From: Burkholderia cenocepacia | Lineage (GTDB): Bacteria > Pseudomonadota > Gammaproteobacteria > Burkholderiales > Burkholderiaceae | NCBI RefSeq assembly: GCF_014211915.1 | Contig: NZ_CP060039.1 | Coordinates: 3,224,001-3,288,000, forward strand | Direction: 5' to 3' | Length of the DNA: 64,000 bases | Shown here: piece after piece, positions 1-8,764 of the stretch | How positions within the stretch are numbered: the stretch's first letter is position 1 | How the letters are laid out: every line of letters starts with the position of its first letter | The notes under the pieces: generated by a model | What the model was told of the DNA's origin: nothing | Databases searched by the model: none | Seen by the model: only the letters and a program-made list of their open reading frames with translations | Translations under genes and position numbers: made by a program

Positions 1-1
1 C

Positions 2-70
2 CGCGAGAAAGGCTTCGAGGCCCTGTACGGTTTCACCGCGCTGAAGACGATCGCGATCCGGCACGGCTGA
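2..70 (+). CDS. 3' end of an unidentified gene
   Basis: Only the last 22 codons and a TGA stop are in the window; the frame is open to the left edge. The visible tail includes the residues GFEALYGFTALK and ends in IRHG. This is too short to name a family. It runs in the same direction as the SDR gene 85 bases downstream, so it may belong to the same catabolic unit. Confidence 0.5.
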   Translation, partial: REKGFEALYGFTALKTIAIRHG

Positions 71-155
71 GCGCACGGCCCGCCACAGGCAGCCGGCAGC
101 GGCCGGCAGCCCGGCGACACGCGACGACCCTCGTCACCAGCACAGGAGACACACC

Positions 156-914
156 ATGCGGTTGAGCGGCAAGACGGCCATCGTCACGGGCGGCGGCTCG
201 GGGTTCGGCGAAGGCATCGCGAAGACCTATGCGCGCGAAGGCGCGAACGTCGTCGTCAACGACCTGAACGGCGCGGCGGCCGAGCGCGTCGCGAGCGAGA
301 TCGCGCTCGCGGGCGGCAAGGCGATCGCGGTGGCCGGCGACGTGTCGAAAGAGGACGACTGGCGCGCGCTGCTGCAGGCCGCGCTCGACGATTTCCATGC
401 GGTGCAGATCGTCGTGAACAACGCGGGCACCACGCACCGCAACAAGCCCGTGCTCGACGTGACGGAAGCCGAATTCGACCGCGTGTACGCGGTCAACATG
501 AAGAGCCTGTTCTGGTGCGTGCAGACTTTCGTGCCGTACTTCCGCGCACAGGGCGGCGGCGTGTTCGTGAACGTCGCGTCGACGGCCGGCGTGCGGCCGC
601 GCCCGGGCCTCGTCTGGTACAACAGCACGAAGGGCGCGATGATCACCGCCAGCAAGTCGCTCGCGGCCGAACTCGGTGCCGACCGCATCCGCGTGAACTG
701 CATCAACCCGGTGCTCGGCGAAACCGCGCTGATGACCGAGTTCATGGGCTGCGAGGACACCCCGGACAATCGCCGCCGTTTCCTCGCGACGATCCCGCTC
801 GGCCGCTTCTCGACGCCGCAGGACATCGCGAACGCCGCGCTTTATCTTGCATCCGACGAAGCCGAATTCATCACCGGCGTCTGCCTCGAAGTCGACGGCG
901 GGCGCTGCATCTAG
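156..914 (+). CDS. Short-chain dehydrogenase/reductase (SDR), FabG-like
   Basis: A classical SDR of 252 residues, the usual length. The nucleotide-binding TGxxxGxG motif is at residues 11-18, with an Asp at residue 36 after the second strand, which favours NAD over NADP. NNAG is at 88-91. The catalytic residues are Ser142, Tyr155 and Lys159 (YNSTK). The C-terminal end has the usual GVCLEVDGG pattern. The ATG at 156 follows an AGGAGA Shine-Dalgarno at about 143. Substrate cannot be read from sequence: annotation as 3-oxoacyl-ACP reductase or glucose 1-dehydrogenase would only reflect family similarity. Its neighbour is an organic-anion type MFS transporter, so a role in oxidising an imported hydroxy acid or sugar acid is an inference. 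Confidence 0.9.
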   Translation: MRLSGKTAIVTGGGSGFGEGIAKTYAREGANVVVNDLNGAAAERVASEIALAGGKAIAVAGDVSKEDDWRALLQAALDDFHAVQIVVNNAGTTHRNKPVLDVTEAEFDRVYAVNMKSLFWCVQTFVPYFRAQGGGVFVNVASTAGVRPRPGLVWYNSTKGAMITASKSLAAELGADRIRVNCINPVLGETALMTEFMGCEDTPDNRRRFLATIPLGRFSTPQDIANAALYLASDEAEFITGVCLEVDGGRCI

Positions 915-1030
915 TCGTACCGGGCCGCACGATCGGCCCGTCTTGCTTCGCACGAAACCGGGTCGGGCACCACCGCGCCTGCTCCGGCCCACTACAACGA
1001 CAGCGGTGCATCGGATCGAGGCAGCCGCCC

Positions 1031-1099
1031 AAGCGCCGACCTCGATCGACCGCAAAGCATGGGATCCAGGTAACCGCTAAAGCGCCAACCCGGATCGAC
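1031..1099. repeat. Pair of 20-base imperfect direct repeats upstream of the MFS gene
   Basis: Bases 1031-1050 and 1080-1099 match at 17 of 20 positions (aagcgcc.acc..gatcgac). The copies start 49 bases apart and lie just upstream of the Shine-Dalgarno (aggaga) of the transporter gene. They could be a duplicated regulator site or chance in GC-rich DNA. Confidence 0.4.
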
Positions 1100-1109
1100 A
1101 GGAGACAAC

Positions 1110-2414
1110 ATGGCAACATCGACGCAGTCACTGCCGGGCTCGTCCGGCGCATTCGAGGAAGCAACCTACCGCAAGGTGTCGTGGCGGCTCGTGCCGCTCC
1201 TCCTGCTGTGCTACGTGGTCGCGTATCTCGACCGCGTGAACGTCGGGTTCGCGAAGCTGCAGATGGCGAGCGACCTGAACCTGAGCGATACCGTGTACGG
1301 GCTCGGCGCCGGGATCTTCTTCTTCGGCTATTTCCTGTTCGAGGTGCCGAGCAACATCATCCTGCACCGGGTGGGCGCCCGCGTGTGGATCGCCCGCATC
1401 ATGGCGACATGGGGCGTGATCTCGATCCTGACGATGTTCGTCACGACGCCCGCGATGTTCTACGTGATGCGCTTCCTGCTCGGCGTCGCCGAAGCGGGCT
1501 TCTTCCCCGGCGTGATCCTCTACCTCACCTACTGGTACCCCGCGCACCGGCGCGGCCGGATGACGACGTTCTTCATGACGGCCGTCGCGCTGTCCGGCGT
1601 GATCGGCGGCCCGATCTCGGGCTTCATCCTGAAGGCGTTCGACGGCGTGAGCGGCTGGCACGGCTGGCAATGGCTGTTCCTGCTCGAAGGCATTCCGTCG
1701 GTGCTCGCCGGCGTGCTCGTGTTCTTCACGCTCGACGAGCGGATCGCGAAGGCGACGTGGCTGACGGACGAAGAAAAGGCACTGCTCGCCCGCAACGTCG
1801 ACGCGGAGGAAGCCACCAAGGAGGACCTGCCGCTCGGCGCCGTGATGTCGAGCCCGCGCGTCTGGCTGATGGCGCTGATCTATTTCTCGTTCGTGATGGG
1901 GCTCTACGGCGTCGGCTTCTGGCTGCCGACGATCATCAAGGCGACGGGCGTGACCGACACGTTCATGATCGGCCTGCTGTCGGCGATTCCGTATGCGGCC
2001 GCGGTGGTCGCGATGATCCTGATCGCGCGCAGCGCGGACAAGCGCCGCGAACGCCGCTGGCACCTCGCGATTCCGGCCGCGATCGGCGCGGTCGGCCTCG
2101 TGCTGTCGGTGATCTGGGCGCACCAGACGGCCCTCGCGATGCTCGGCCTCACGCTCGCGACGATCGGCATCCTGACGACGCTGCCGCTGTTCTGGAGCCT
2201 GCCGACCGCGTTCCTCGGCGGCACGGCCGCCGCCGCCGGCATCGCGATGATCAACTCGATCGGCAACCTCGCCGGCTTCCTGAGCCCGTACCTGATGGGC
2301 TGGCTCAAGCAGGTGACCGGCACCAACGATGCGGGCATGTACATGCTGGCCGGGTTCCTCGTGCTCGGCGGGCTGCTGGCGCTGTCGGTGCCGAAGCGGC
2401 TCGTCGACAAGTGA
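1110..2414 (+). CDS. MFS transporter, anion:cation symporter (ACS) family
   Basis: A 434-residue inner-membrane protein with about twelve hydrophobic segments in two halves separated by a charged loop near residues 205-235. The N-terminal YLDRVNVGFA motif just after the first membrane segment is typical of the ACS family, which imports organic anions such as tartrate, glucarate, phthalate and hydroxyphenylacetate. The ATG at 1110 follows a good Shine-Dalgarno (aggagacaac). It lies 195 bases after the SDR gene on the same strand and is followed by a candidate terminator, so the two may share a transcript or a regulator. The exact substrate is unknown. Confidence 0.9.
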   Translation: MATSTQSLPGSSGAFEEATYRKVSWRLVPLLLLCYVVAYLDRVNVGFAKLQMASDLNLSDTVYGLGAGIFFFGYFLFEVPSNIILHRVGARVWIARIMATWGVISILTMFVTTPAMFYVMRFLLGVAEAGFFPGVILYLTYWYPAHRRGRMTTFFMTAVALSGVIGGPISGFILKAFDGVSGWHGWQWLFLLEGIPSVLAGVLVFFTLDERIAKATWLTDEEKALLARNVDAEEATKEDLPLGAVMSSPRVWLMALIYFSFVMGLYGVGFWLPTIIKATGVTDTFMIGLLSAIPYAAAVVAMILIARSADKRRERRWHLAIPAAIGAVGLVLSVIWAHQTALAMLGLTLATIGILTTLPLFWSLPTAFLGGTAAAAGIAMINSIGNLAGFLSPYLMGWLKQVTGTNDAGMYMLAGFLVLGGLLALSVPKRLVDK

Positions 2415-2487
2415 CGACGCGCGGCGCGTAAAGGCGCCCGGATCGATCGAACACACCGGCCGATTTCCGGCCCGTTTCACCCCGATA

Positions 2488-2526
2488 CGCCCCGACGTCC
2501 GGCATGGCCGGCCGCCGGGGCGTTTT
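2488..2526 (+). terminator. Candidate terminator after the MFS gene
   Basis: cgcccc at 2488-2493 pairs with ggggcg at 2517-2522, with a partial inner stem, and is followed by tttt. It lies 73 bases past the transporter stop. The inner stem is imperfect, so this is only moderately convincing. Confidence 0.5.
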
Positions 2527-2601
2527 CGATTCCGGACAGGCACAACCCGGATCGGCCGAGTGTCTCGCCCATCCGACGGCAGCCCCTTTATCACCCAAAT
2601 T

Positions 2602-2651
2602 ATTCCCTTATGCTCCTTTATATATGGAACAATTAAGATAATTAAGGGAAT
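2602..2651. promoter_or_regulatory. AT-rich inverted repeat upstream of the HTH gene
   Basis: The arms attccctta (2602-2610) and taagggaat (2643-2651) are a perfect 9-base inverted repeat with 32 bases between them. The interval is strikingly AT-rich for this chromosome (cctttatatatgg, aattaagataattaa) and ends 12 bases before the ATG of the HTH protein. It probably contains the promoter, with the repeat as a possible operator for autoregulation. That function is inferred. Confidence 0.5.
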
Positions 2652-2663
2652 CATCGATAGCTC

Positions 2664-3077
2664 ATGTTCCACACCGTCGAAGACACCGCCGCCCGCCTGC
2701 GCGTCCATCCGAAGACCGTCCTGCGGTTCATTCGCGACGGCAAGCTGCGCGCGACGCGGGTCGGCCGTGCCTACCGCATCCTCGACACCGACCTCGCCGC
2801 GTTCGCCCGGACGGAGCCGGCCTCGCCCGCGCCGCGTGCGGTGCGCGTCACCAGCATCGTCGACATTCCCGATGCGTCGCAGTCGCTGCACCAGTACCTG
2901 TCGCGGTCGCTGCACGCGATGGCGTCCGGCCGCGCATCGTACGTCGACCCCGTGCGAATCGACGTCACGTTCGATCCCGCCTCGAGCATGGTCAAGATCA
3001 TCGTGACCGCGACACCGGCCGACACGGCCGCGCTGATGTCGTCACTCGACATGCTGCTCCAGCAAAGCGGGACATGA
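2664..3077 (+). CDS. Excisionase/MerR-type helix-turn-helix DNA-binding protein
   Basis: A 137-residue protein. Residues 1-50 look like an excisionase-family HTH: an EDTAARLRVHPKTVLRFIRDGKL stretch (the recognition helix follows HPKTV) and a VGRAYRI wing, the arrangement seen in helix-turn-helix 17 domains. Residues 60-137 carry no recognised DNA-binding signal but contain two beta-rich stretches (RIDVTFDPASSMVKIIVTAT). These could be a dimerisation or ligand module. Its stop overlaps the start of the hydrolase gene by 4 bases (ATGA), so the two are translationally coupled. The AT-rich promoter with an inverted repeat suggests autoregulation. No integrase or phage gene is nearby, so it is more likely a local regulator than a true excisionase. 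Confidence 0.75.
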   Translation: MFHTVEDTAARLRVHPKTVLRFIRDGKLRATRVGRAYRILDTDLAAFARTEPASPAPRAVRVTSIVDIPDASQSLHQYLSRSLHAMASGRASYVDPVRIDVTFDPASSMVKIIVTATPADTAALMSSLDMLLQQSGT

Positions 3078-4300
3078 GCGCAATCTTCAAGTCACCCCGC
3101 CATGCCCGCGCGATTCGCGCCGCTTACGCGGTCGCGCTGTCGCACTGGCCGGCCGGGCATCGGCGCGTCACCGTGCAAACGCGTCATGGCGCGACGCACG
3201 TCATCGCCTGCGGTCCAGAACACGCGCCACCGGTCGTACTGATCCACGGCGCACAGACGACGGCGGCAAGCTGGCAGCATCACGCGACCGACTGGGCGAC
3301 GCACTTCCGGCTCTACGCGATCGACGTGATCGGCGAAGCGGGACCGAGCGCGCCGTCGCGCCCGCCGCTCGCTGGCGACGCCTATGCGCAGTGGCTCGAC
3401 GACGTGCTCGACGGCCTGCAGGTGTCGCGCGCCGCGTTCGTCGGCATCTCGCTCGGCGCGCGAACGGCGCTCGATTTCGCGTTGCGGCGGCCGCCGCGCG
3501 TCACCCGGCTCGCGCTGCTCTGCCCGTCCGGCATCGGCAGGCAGAAGCCGTTTCTGTGGTGGGCGCTGCCGCTGTTGCTGCTCGGCGATGCCGGGCGCGC
3601 ATGCGTGCGGCGGCGCGTGCTGGGTCGCCTGCCACCCGCGTCGACGCCGGCCGAACGGGACGCGCTCGCCCTGATGCGCGCCGTCGATCGCGGCTTTCGG
3701 CCGCGCATCGAGCCGGTTCCGGTATTCGACGACACCATGCTCCGCACGTTGTCGATGCCCGTGCTGGCGATCGTCGGAGGCCGCGACGTGATGCTCGATT
3801 CCCGCGACACGCAGGATCGCCTGGCGCGCCTCGTGCCGCACGCGCAGGTGCGGTTTCTTCCCGAGCAGCCTCACTTCATCCGCGGGCAGCGCGACACCGT
3901 GCGCACTTTTCTCTCATCGACGGACACGCTCGACATGCCCCATCGAATCGTTCAGGCCGCCGGCAGCCGCGTGCTGGTCCGCGATCCTTCCGCCGGCCTC
4001 GTGCAACGGGAAAGCGACGCGCTCGATCTCGTCGCGCTCGCGCACGAGCATGAAGCCGACTGGATCGCGGTCGCAGCGGACACGCTGCATGACGACTTCT
4101 ACCGGCTCGACAGCGGGCTGGCCGGCGTCGTGCTGCAAAAGCTGACCAACTACGGCGTCCGGCTCGGCGTGGTCGGCGACATCGACCGCCGGCTCGCGCG
4201 CAGCGAAGCGCTGCGCGCGCTCGTTCGCGAGTGCAATCGCGGAAAATCGGTCTGGTTCGTCGCGAGCGAGGACGACCTGCTGCGCAGGCTCGGCGCGTAA
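3074..4300 (+). CDS. Alpha/beta hydrolase fused to a C-terminal DUF4180 domain
   Basis: One uninterrupted frame of 408 residues holds two domains. Residues about 35-284 are an alpha/beta hydrolase: IHGA oxyanion loop at 57-60, nucleophile Ser126 in GISLGA, acid Asp238 (GGRD) and base His267 (EQPHF). From Met288 to the end (MPHRIV...EDDLLRRLGA) the sequence resembles DUF4180, including the family-like LAGVVLQKLTNYGVRLGVVGDI segment and the NRGKSVWFVA ending. The hydrolase is about the normal free-standing length and the DUF4180 part begins at a methionine, so this looks like two genes joined in frame. Substrate is unknown. It overlaps the upstream HTH gene by 4 bases. Confidence 0.8.
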   Translation: MSAIFKSPRHARAIRAAYAVALSHWPAGHRRVTVQTRHGATHVIACGPEHAPPVVLIHGAQTTAASWQHHATDWATHFRLYAIDVIGEAGPSAPSRPPLAGDAYAQWLDDVLDGLQVSRAAFVGISLGARTALDFALRRPPRVTRLALLCPSGIGRQKPFLWWALPLLLLGDAGRACVRRRVLGRLPPASTPAERDALALMRAVDRGFRPRIEPVPVFDDTMLRTLSMPVLAIVGGRDVMLDSRDTQDRLARLVPHAQVRFLPEQPHFIRGQRDTVRTFLSSTDTLDMPHRIVQAAGSRVLVRDPSAGLVQRESDALDLVALAHEHEADWIAVAADTLHDDFYRLDSGLAGVVLQKLTNYGVRLGVVGDIDRRLARSEALRALVRECNRGKSVWFVASEDDLLRRLGA

Positions 4301-4335
4301 CGCGCTGCGGGCCGCTCCTGCCTCGCCACGGGCGA

Positions 4336-4372
4336 AAAAAGCCCCGAAGGCCGATCGGCGTTCGGGGCTTTG
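4336..4372 (-). terminator. Rho-independent terminator between the hydrolase and hemY genes
   Basis: The stem gccccgaa/ttcggggc has an internal ccgatcgg pairing. Read leftward it is followed by a run of six U residues, making it a strong terminator for hemY. Read rightward only three U follow, so it is weaker for the hydrolase transcript. Confidence 0.75.
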
Positions 4373-4391
4373 TACGCAGCGCAGCGCCGCG

Positions 4392-5579
4392 TCACACGAC
4401 GGTGATCGCGAGCGCGCTTTCGCGGTAGTGCTTCGCGGCCTTGTCGGTTTCGCCGAGGTGCTCGAACAGGCGGGCGAGCGCACGATGCGCCCGCACCTTC
4501 AGCGCCTCGTTGTCGGCCAGCTTCAGCGCCGATTCGAGGAACGACTGGGCCTTGCCCCACAGCTGCTGCTGCTGGCAGAGGCGGCCGAGCGCGAACAGCA
4601 GGTCGGCATCTTCCGGATGATCCTTCTTCCAGCCTTCGGCCTTCTGGATCAGCGGCAGCGCATCGGCGCCGGCCGTGTCCGGGTAACGGCGCAGCAGGCG
4701 TGCATCCCAGTTGTGCGCGAGCGCGTCCTCGACGATGCGGCGCGCTTCGTTGCGGCGCTCGAGCGGCACCAGCAGCTCGGCCGCGAGATCGGCCAGACGC
4801 GGCGACTGGCGCTCGACCGGCGACAGCGACTGCCACACTTCGAGCAGCGCGTCCGGATCGTGCCGGCGTTCGCGCAGCAGGTTTTCCGCTGCCTGCTGGC
4901 GCAGCCGCACGGCCGCGGCCGGATGCAGCGCCTCGCGCTTTTCGAGCGCCTTCGCGAGCTTCAGCACCTCGGCCCAGTTCTTCAGTTGCTGCTGGGCACG
5001 CAACGCGACCTGCTGCGCATGAATGCGCTTGCCGCCGGCCTGCATGTCGGCCAGCGCGGCGAGCGCGCCGTCGGCGTCGCGGGCGTCCGCGCGCATGTCG
5101 GCCGCCGCAAGTAGCCGTGCATCCTGCCATTCGGGCGCGTCGACCTTCGACAGCCAGTCGTCGCGGCGCGCGTACTCGTGCATCCGGTGCGCGGCCGTGG
5201 CCCCGACGAGACTCGCGGCGCCCAGGTTCGCGTCGACGGTCAGCGCTTCACGCGCGGCCTTCTCCGCACGCGAGAAGCGGCCCGCGTACAGGTTCGCGAT
5301 CGCATCGCGCAGCGACGCCTGCGCCTTCTCGTTGCGCGAACGCGCCCGATACGCGGCGACCCGCTGCGGCATGCGCCAGATGTTGCGCACGATGCGCAGC
5401 AGCGCGTACACGACGATGAACAGCACGACGATGGCGATCACGAACAGGTTCAGCGACACGTCGATCCGGTACGGCGGATAGACGAGCAGCACCTGCCCCG
5501 CGTCGAAACGGCCGACGGTGGCGAGCGCCGCGGCGATCGCGAACAGGACCGCGAGCCAGACGATTCCTCGAAGCGTCAT
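4392..5579 (-). CDS. hemY: Heme biosynthesis-associated membrane protein HemY (TPR type)
   Basis: A 395-residue inner-membrane protein. Two N-terminal membrane segments (about 5-22 and 42-65) precede a long helical, tetratricopeptide-like region with repeated Ala/Leu/Arg helices. The layout and the position directly after hemDX identify the proteobacterial HemY of the hemCDXY operon. It is not the protoporphyrinogen oxidase that carries the same name in Bacillus. It is thought to help organise or modulate tetrapyrrole enzymes, but its biochemical role is unsettled. The ATG at 5579 lies 2 bases after the hemDX stop, so translation is likely coupled. A terminator follows. Confidence 0.9.
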   Translation of the reverse strand: MTLRGIVWLAVLFAIAAALATVGRFDAGQVLLVYPPYRIDVSLNLFVIAIVVLFIVVYALLRIVRNIWRMPQRVAAYRARSRNEKAQASLRDAIANLYAGRFSRAEKAAREALTVDANLGAASLVGATAAHRMHEYARRDDWLSKVDAPEWQDARLLAAADMRADARDADGALAALADMQAGGKRIHAQQVALRAQQQLKNWAEVLKLAKALEKREALHPAAAVRLRQQAAENLLRERRHDPDALLEVWQSLSPVERQSPRLADLAAELLVPLERRNEARRIVEDALAHNWDARLLRRYPDTAGADALPLIQKAEGWKKDHPEDADLLFALGRLCQQQQLWGKAQSFLESALKLADNEALKVRAHRALARLFEHLGETDKAAKHYRESALAITVV

Positions 5580-5581
5580 CG

Positions 5582-7552
5582 TTACCCCCGGCTCTTGAAC
5601 TGCTGAACGGCGTTCAGGCTCGTGTTCAGGTTCGGCACCGCGACCGTCAGCGATGCGCCGTCGACCTGCTTGAGCAGATCCTCGACGGTCTGCGTGTCCT
5701 TCGACGCCTGATCGAAATACTTCCCGAGCGACGCCTGGGCGGCGTGCAGGTCGGCCTTCATCGCGCTGTCGTTGCGCGCCAGCAGCGACAGCCGTGCGGT
5801 CAGCAGGCGCAGCTTCACGTTCTCGCGCACGAAGTAGCCCTGGTCGGGCGACGCGAGCATCGCGTCCGCGTTGTCGATCCGGCGCACCTGCACGAGGCCC
5901 CTCAGTTGCTGGCCGAGGCCGGCCGAGAAGTCGTGCCACCACACCTTCCAGCGCGGCTCGCCGGCGGCGACCGACGAGGCGGCGTCGACCGGCGCGGCCT
6001 TCGGCGCCGCGTGCGGCACGATCGCCTCGCCGGACAGCGGCAGCGCGTCGATCCTGGCGATCGCGTCGTCGAGCTTGATCGCGAGGCCGGTGAGATCGGC
6101 CGTAGGCGCGGCCTTCAGCTTCTCGATGTCCAGCGCGAGCGCCTTGCGCACCGTGACGGCCTGCGCGCTCTGCGACGTCGCGAGACGCGCGTCGGCGTTC
6201 TGCAGCGCGATCAGCGCGAGTTGCGTGTTGCCGGTCAGTTGAAGCTGCTGGCTCGCGCTCGACAGCATCTGGTCGACTTCCTCGAGCATCCACGCGTCGC
6301 GGTTGCGCGACAGGTCCTGGTATTGCTGCTGCAGCGCCTGCTGCGCGCTCTGCGCATCGGCGAGCTTGCCGTCGAGCTGCGCGAGCTGCGTGTCGACCTG
6401 GTGCGTGCTGGCGAGCGCCTGCTCGGTCTTCAGCCGCGTTTCGGCCGCTTGCGCGTCGAGCGCCTTCTGGCGCGCGACGAACGTGCCGTCGAGCCGGTCG
6501 ATCTTGCGGTTCAGCGCGTAGCCGCCGACACCCGCCGCGCAGCCGAGCACGACGACGACGAACCACAGCACCGCGCTGCCGCCGCGGCGCGCACGCGGCT
6601 CGGGCGCGAGATAAGGGGGGCTGGACGGCGGTGCGGATGCAGCGGCCGGCTGGGAAGCGACGCTTTTGGAATCGTTGGTATCTGTCATGCGTTTAGTCAC
6701 CGGTACGGCTGTCGCCGGTTGGACGGCCTCGTCGGCCATCGTTCGAAACGCGCGGACGATGCGCTCATCGCCCGCGCCGGTCAGCGTAATCCTATCAAAA
6801 CCCAATGCCCGCGCGGTCTGCTCGATCCGCGGGTGCGGCGTGACGAGCGGCGCATGCTTGAGCGCATCGATCTCGGCCTCGTTCAGATGGGCCCGCGCAA
6901 GCTCGTGCAGGTTGCGCACGCCTTCCGAGCTCGTGACGAGCCACCCATGCGGCTGGCCGTCGAGCAACGCGTGCACGCGCTCCCACGCGCCGACGCGCGG
7001 CTCCGGCACGACGCGCCGGTACGCGGCGACGAGCGTGACGTCCGCGCCGGCCTCGCGCAGGCGCTCGGCGAGCCATTCGCGCCCGCCGTCGCCGCGCACG
7101 ATCAGCACGCGCTTGCCCGCGAGCGCCTGCGCGCCGCCGAACGCGACCTCGATGCTCGCGAACAGGCTCTCCGAATCGTAATGGGGCACGCCGCCGTCGG
7201 CCGGCGCCTGCGGCGCGATCACGCGATGCGCGGGCGCCGCGATGCCGTGGCGCTCGAGCGCCGCGACGCTGCCGGGCCCGACCACGCCGACCGGCAGCGC
7301 ATTCGGCCAGATCGCGTCGTACCGCGCGAGCGCGCGGTCGATCGCATTCGGCGACACGAAGATCACCAGCGCGTAGTCGGCCAGCGCCGCGAACGCGGCG
7401 TCGAGCGGCGCCGGATCGTCGACCGGCGCGATATCGATCAGCGGGAATTCGAGCACGTCGCAACCGGCATCGGCCAGTTGCGCCGCAAGCGCGTCGGACT
7501 GGCCGTCCGGACGCGTCAGGACAGCGGTGAACGCGCGCGCGCCGCCCGCCAT
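5582..7552 (-). CDS. hemDX: Uroporphyrinogen-III synthase fused to HemX
   Basis: A 656-residue fusion. Residues about 8-275 are HemD, which closes and isomerises hydroxymethylbilane to uroporphyrinogen III (VLTRP start, FVSPNAID, LIVRGDGGREWL, WLVTSSEGV, LVTPHPRIEQTA). A Pro/Ala-rich linker from about 289 leads to one membrane segment (about 325-347), then a coiled-coil region and the HemX domain to the end. Sequence databases often mislabel HemX as a uroporphyrin-III C-methyltransferase; no methyltransferase motif is visible here. An internal ATG at residue 289 could produce HemX alone. The start codon shares a base with the hemC stop (TGATG), a sign of coupled translation. Confidence 0.9.
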   Translation of the reverse strand: MAGGARAFTAVLTRPDGQSDALAAQLADAGCDVLEFPLIDIAPVDDPAPLDAAFAALADYALVIFVSPNAIDRALARYDAIWPNALPVGVVGPGSVAALERHGIAAPAHRVIAPQAPADGGVPHYDSESLFASIEVAFGGAQALAGKRVLIVRGDGGREWLAERLREAGADVTLVAAYRRVVPEPRVGAWERVHALLDGQPHGWLVTSSEGVRNLHELARAHLNEAEIDALKHAPLVTPHPRIEQTARALGFDRITLTGAGDERIVRAFRTMADEAVQPATAVPVTKRMTDTNDSKSVASQPAAASAPPSSPPYLAPEPRARRGGSAVLWFVVVVLGCAAGVGGYALNRKIDRLDGTFVARQKALDAQAAETRLKTEQALASTHQVDTQLAQLDGKLADAQSAQQALQQQYQDLSRNRDAWMLEEVDQMLSSASQQLQLTGNTQLALIALQNADARLATSQSAQAVTVRKALALDIEKLKAAPTADLTGLAIKLDDAIARIDALPLSGEAIVPHAAPKAAPVDAASSVAAGEPRWKVWWHDFSAGLGQQLRGLVQVRRIDNADAMLASPDQGYFVRENVKLRLLTARLSLLARNDSAMKADLHAAQASLGKYFDQASKDTQTVEDLLKQVDGASLTVAVPNLNTSLNAVQQFKSRG

Positions 7553-8556
7553 CAGGCGTCGCCCTTGCCCGCGGCCTGCGAGCTCGCGAGCAGCGCCTGG
7601 ACGATGTCGAGCGCGCCTTGCGCCTCGAGTTCGTCGGACACCGCGCGGCCGAGCGCGAGCGCATCGGCGACGGTCACGACCGCACCGCATTCCTCGGCCG
7701 TCAGCACGCGCTTGCCGTCGGTGGTCGACACGCGTCCCGTCAGGTACAGCTCGCCCGCGCGCCACACCGCATGCGCGGCGAGCGGCACCTCGCAACTGCC
7801 GCCGAGCGCGCGCGACACCATCCGCTCGGCCTCGACCGCGAGCGCGGTCTGCGGGTCATGCAGCGACGCGAGCCACGCGGCGACGTCGTCGCGGTGCGCG
7901 GCGATCTCGATGCCGAGCGCGCCCTGGCCGGCCGCGGGCGGGCTGGCCTCGACGTCGAGCAGCGCACGAATCCGCGCTTCGAGGCCGAGGCGTTTCAGGC
8001 CGGCGGCCGCGAGGATGATCGCCGCGTAGTCGCCGCGGTCGAGCTTCGCGAGCCGCGTGTCGAGGTTGCCGCGCAGCGGCAGGACCTCGAGATGCGGATA
8101 ACGCGAACGCAGCATCGCCTCGCGACGCAGGCTCGACGTACCGACCACCGCGCCGGCCGGCAGCGCGTCGAGCGACGCGTAATCGTTCGACACGAAGGCG
8201 TCGCGCGGGTCTTCGCGTTCCATGATCGCGGCGAGCGAGAAGCCGTCGGGCAGCGCCATCGGCACGTCCTTCAGCGAATGCACGGCGAGATCGGCGCGGC
8301 CGTCAGCCAGCGCGGCTTCCAGTTCCTTCACGAACAGGCCCTTGCCGCCGACCTTCGACAGCGTGCGATCGAGAATCTGATCGCCGCGCGTCGTCATCCC
8401 GAGGATTTTCACGTCACAAGCTGGATATAATTTGCGCAGCGCATCACGCACATGTTCGGCTTGCCACATCGCCAGGCGGCTCTCGCGCGAAGCAATCGTC
8501 AACGTCGCGGGCGGCTGTGCCTGCTGCGGCCCGGCCGCGGGGGTCTCGGAATTCAT
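7552..8556 (-). CDS. hemC: Hydroxymethylbilane synthase (porphobilinogen deaminase)
   Basis: A 334-residue soluble enzyme that polymerises four porphobilinogens into hydroxymethylbilane. Visible signatures are [29 protein letters not shown], the [11 protein letters not shown] stretch, GTSSLRREA, and the dipyrromethane-cofactor cysteine in [14 protein letters not shown]. The ATG at 8556 gives the standard N-terminus before TIASRES; frames open further upstream have no family similarity. It is the first gene of hemC-hemDX-hemY and is divergent from ppc across about 200 bases. No clear Shine-Dalgarno precedes the ATG. Confidence 0.96.
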   Translation of the reverse strand: MNSETPAAGPQQAQPPATLTIASRESRLAMWQAEHVRDALRKLYPACDVKILGMTTRGDQILDRTLSKVGGKGLFVKELEAALADGRADLAVHSLKDVPMALPDGFSLAAIMEREDPRDAFVSNDYASLDALPAGAVVGTSSLRREAMLRSRYPHLEVLPLRGNLDTRLAKLDRGDYAAIILAAAGLKRLGLEARIRALLDVEASPPAAGQGALGIEIAAHRDDVAAWLASLHDPQTALAVEAERMVSRALGGSCEVPLAAHAVWRAGELYLTGRVSTTDGKRVLTAEECGAVVTVADALALGRAVSDELEAQGALDIVQALLASSQAAGKGDA

Positions 8557-8704
8557 TGCTGGAACATCGAAGGACGGGATTGAAGATCGAACAATGGTAG
8601 CACGCACGCCCCGGCCCGCCCGGGCCCGGAGCCTGCGCCCGGCCTGCTTCCGCGCGGGTCGCGGCGCCGTTGTGCGGATGTGCCGCACGTAGCTGGTTGC
8701 TTGA

Positions 8705-8731
8705 CCGCAGTTCCCGCAGTTTCCGCAGTTC
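8705..8731. repeat. Three tandem 9-base repeats in the hemC-ppc promoter region
   Basis: ccgcagttc, ccgcagttt and ccgcagttc follow one another without gap, with one mismatch. They end 33 bases before the GTG start of ppc. Such short arrays can vary in copy number; any regulatory effect is speculative. Confidence 0.6.
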
Positions 8732-8764
8732 CTTTTGACTCGAGCTTTCCCAAGGAAACCCATC

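Noticed and set aside
2664..3077. Calling the HTH gene a phage excisionase
   Set aside because: No integrase, att-like repeats or tRNA end is near; the fold is shared by many ordinary regulators.
5582..7552. Calling the HemX half of HemDX a C-methyltransferase
   Set aside because: No SAM-binding methyltransferase motif is visible; the real methyltransferase is cobA at 58203.
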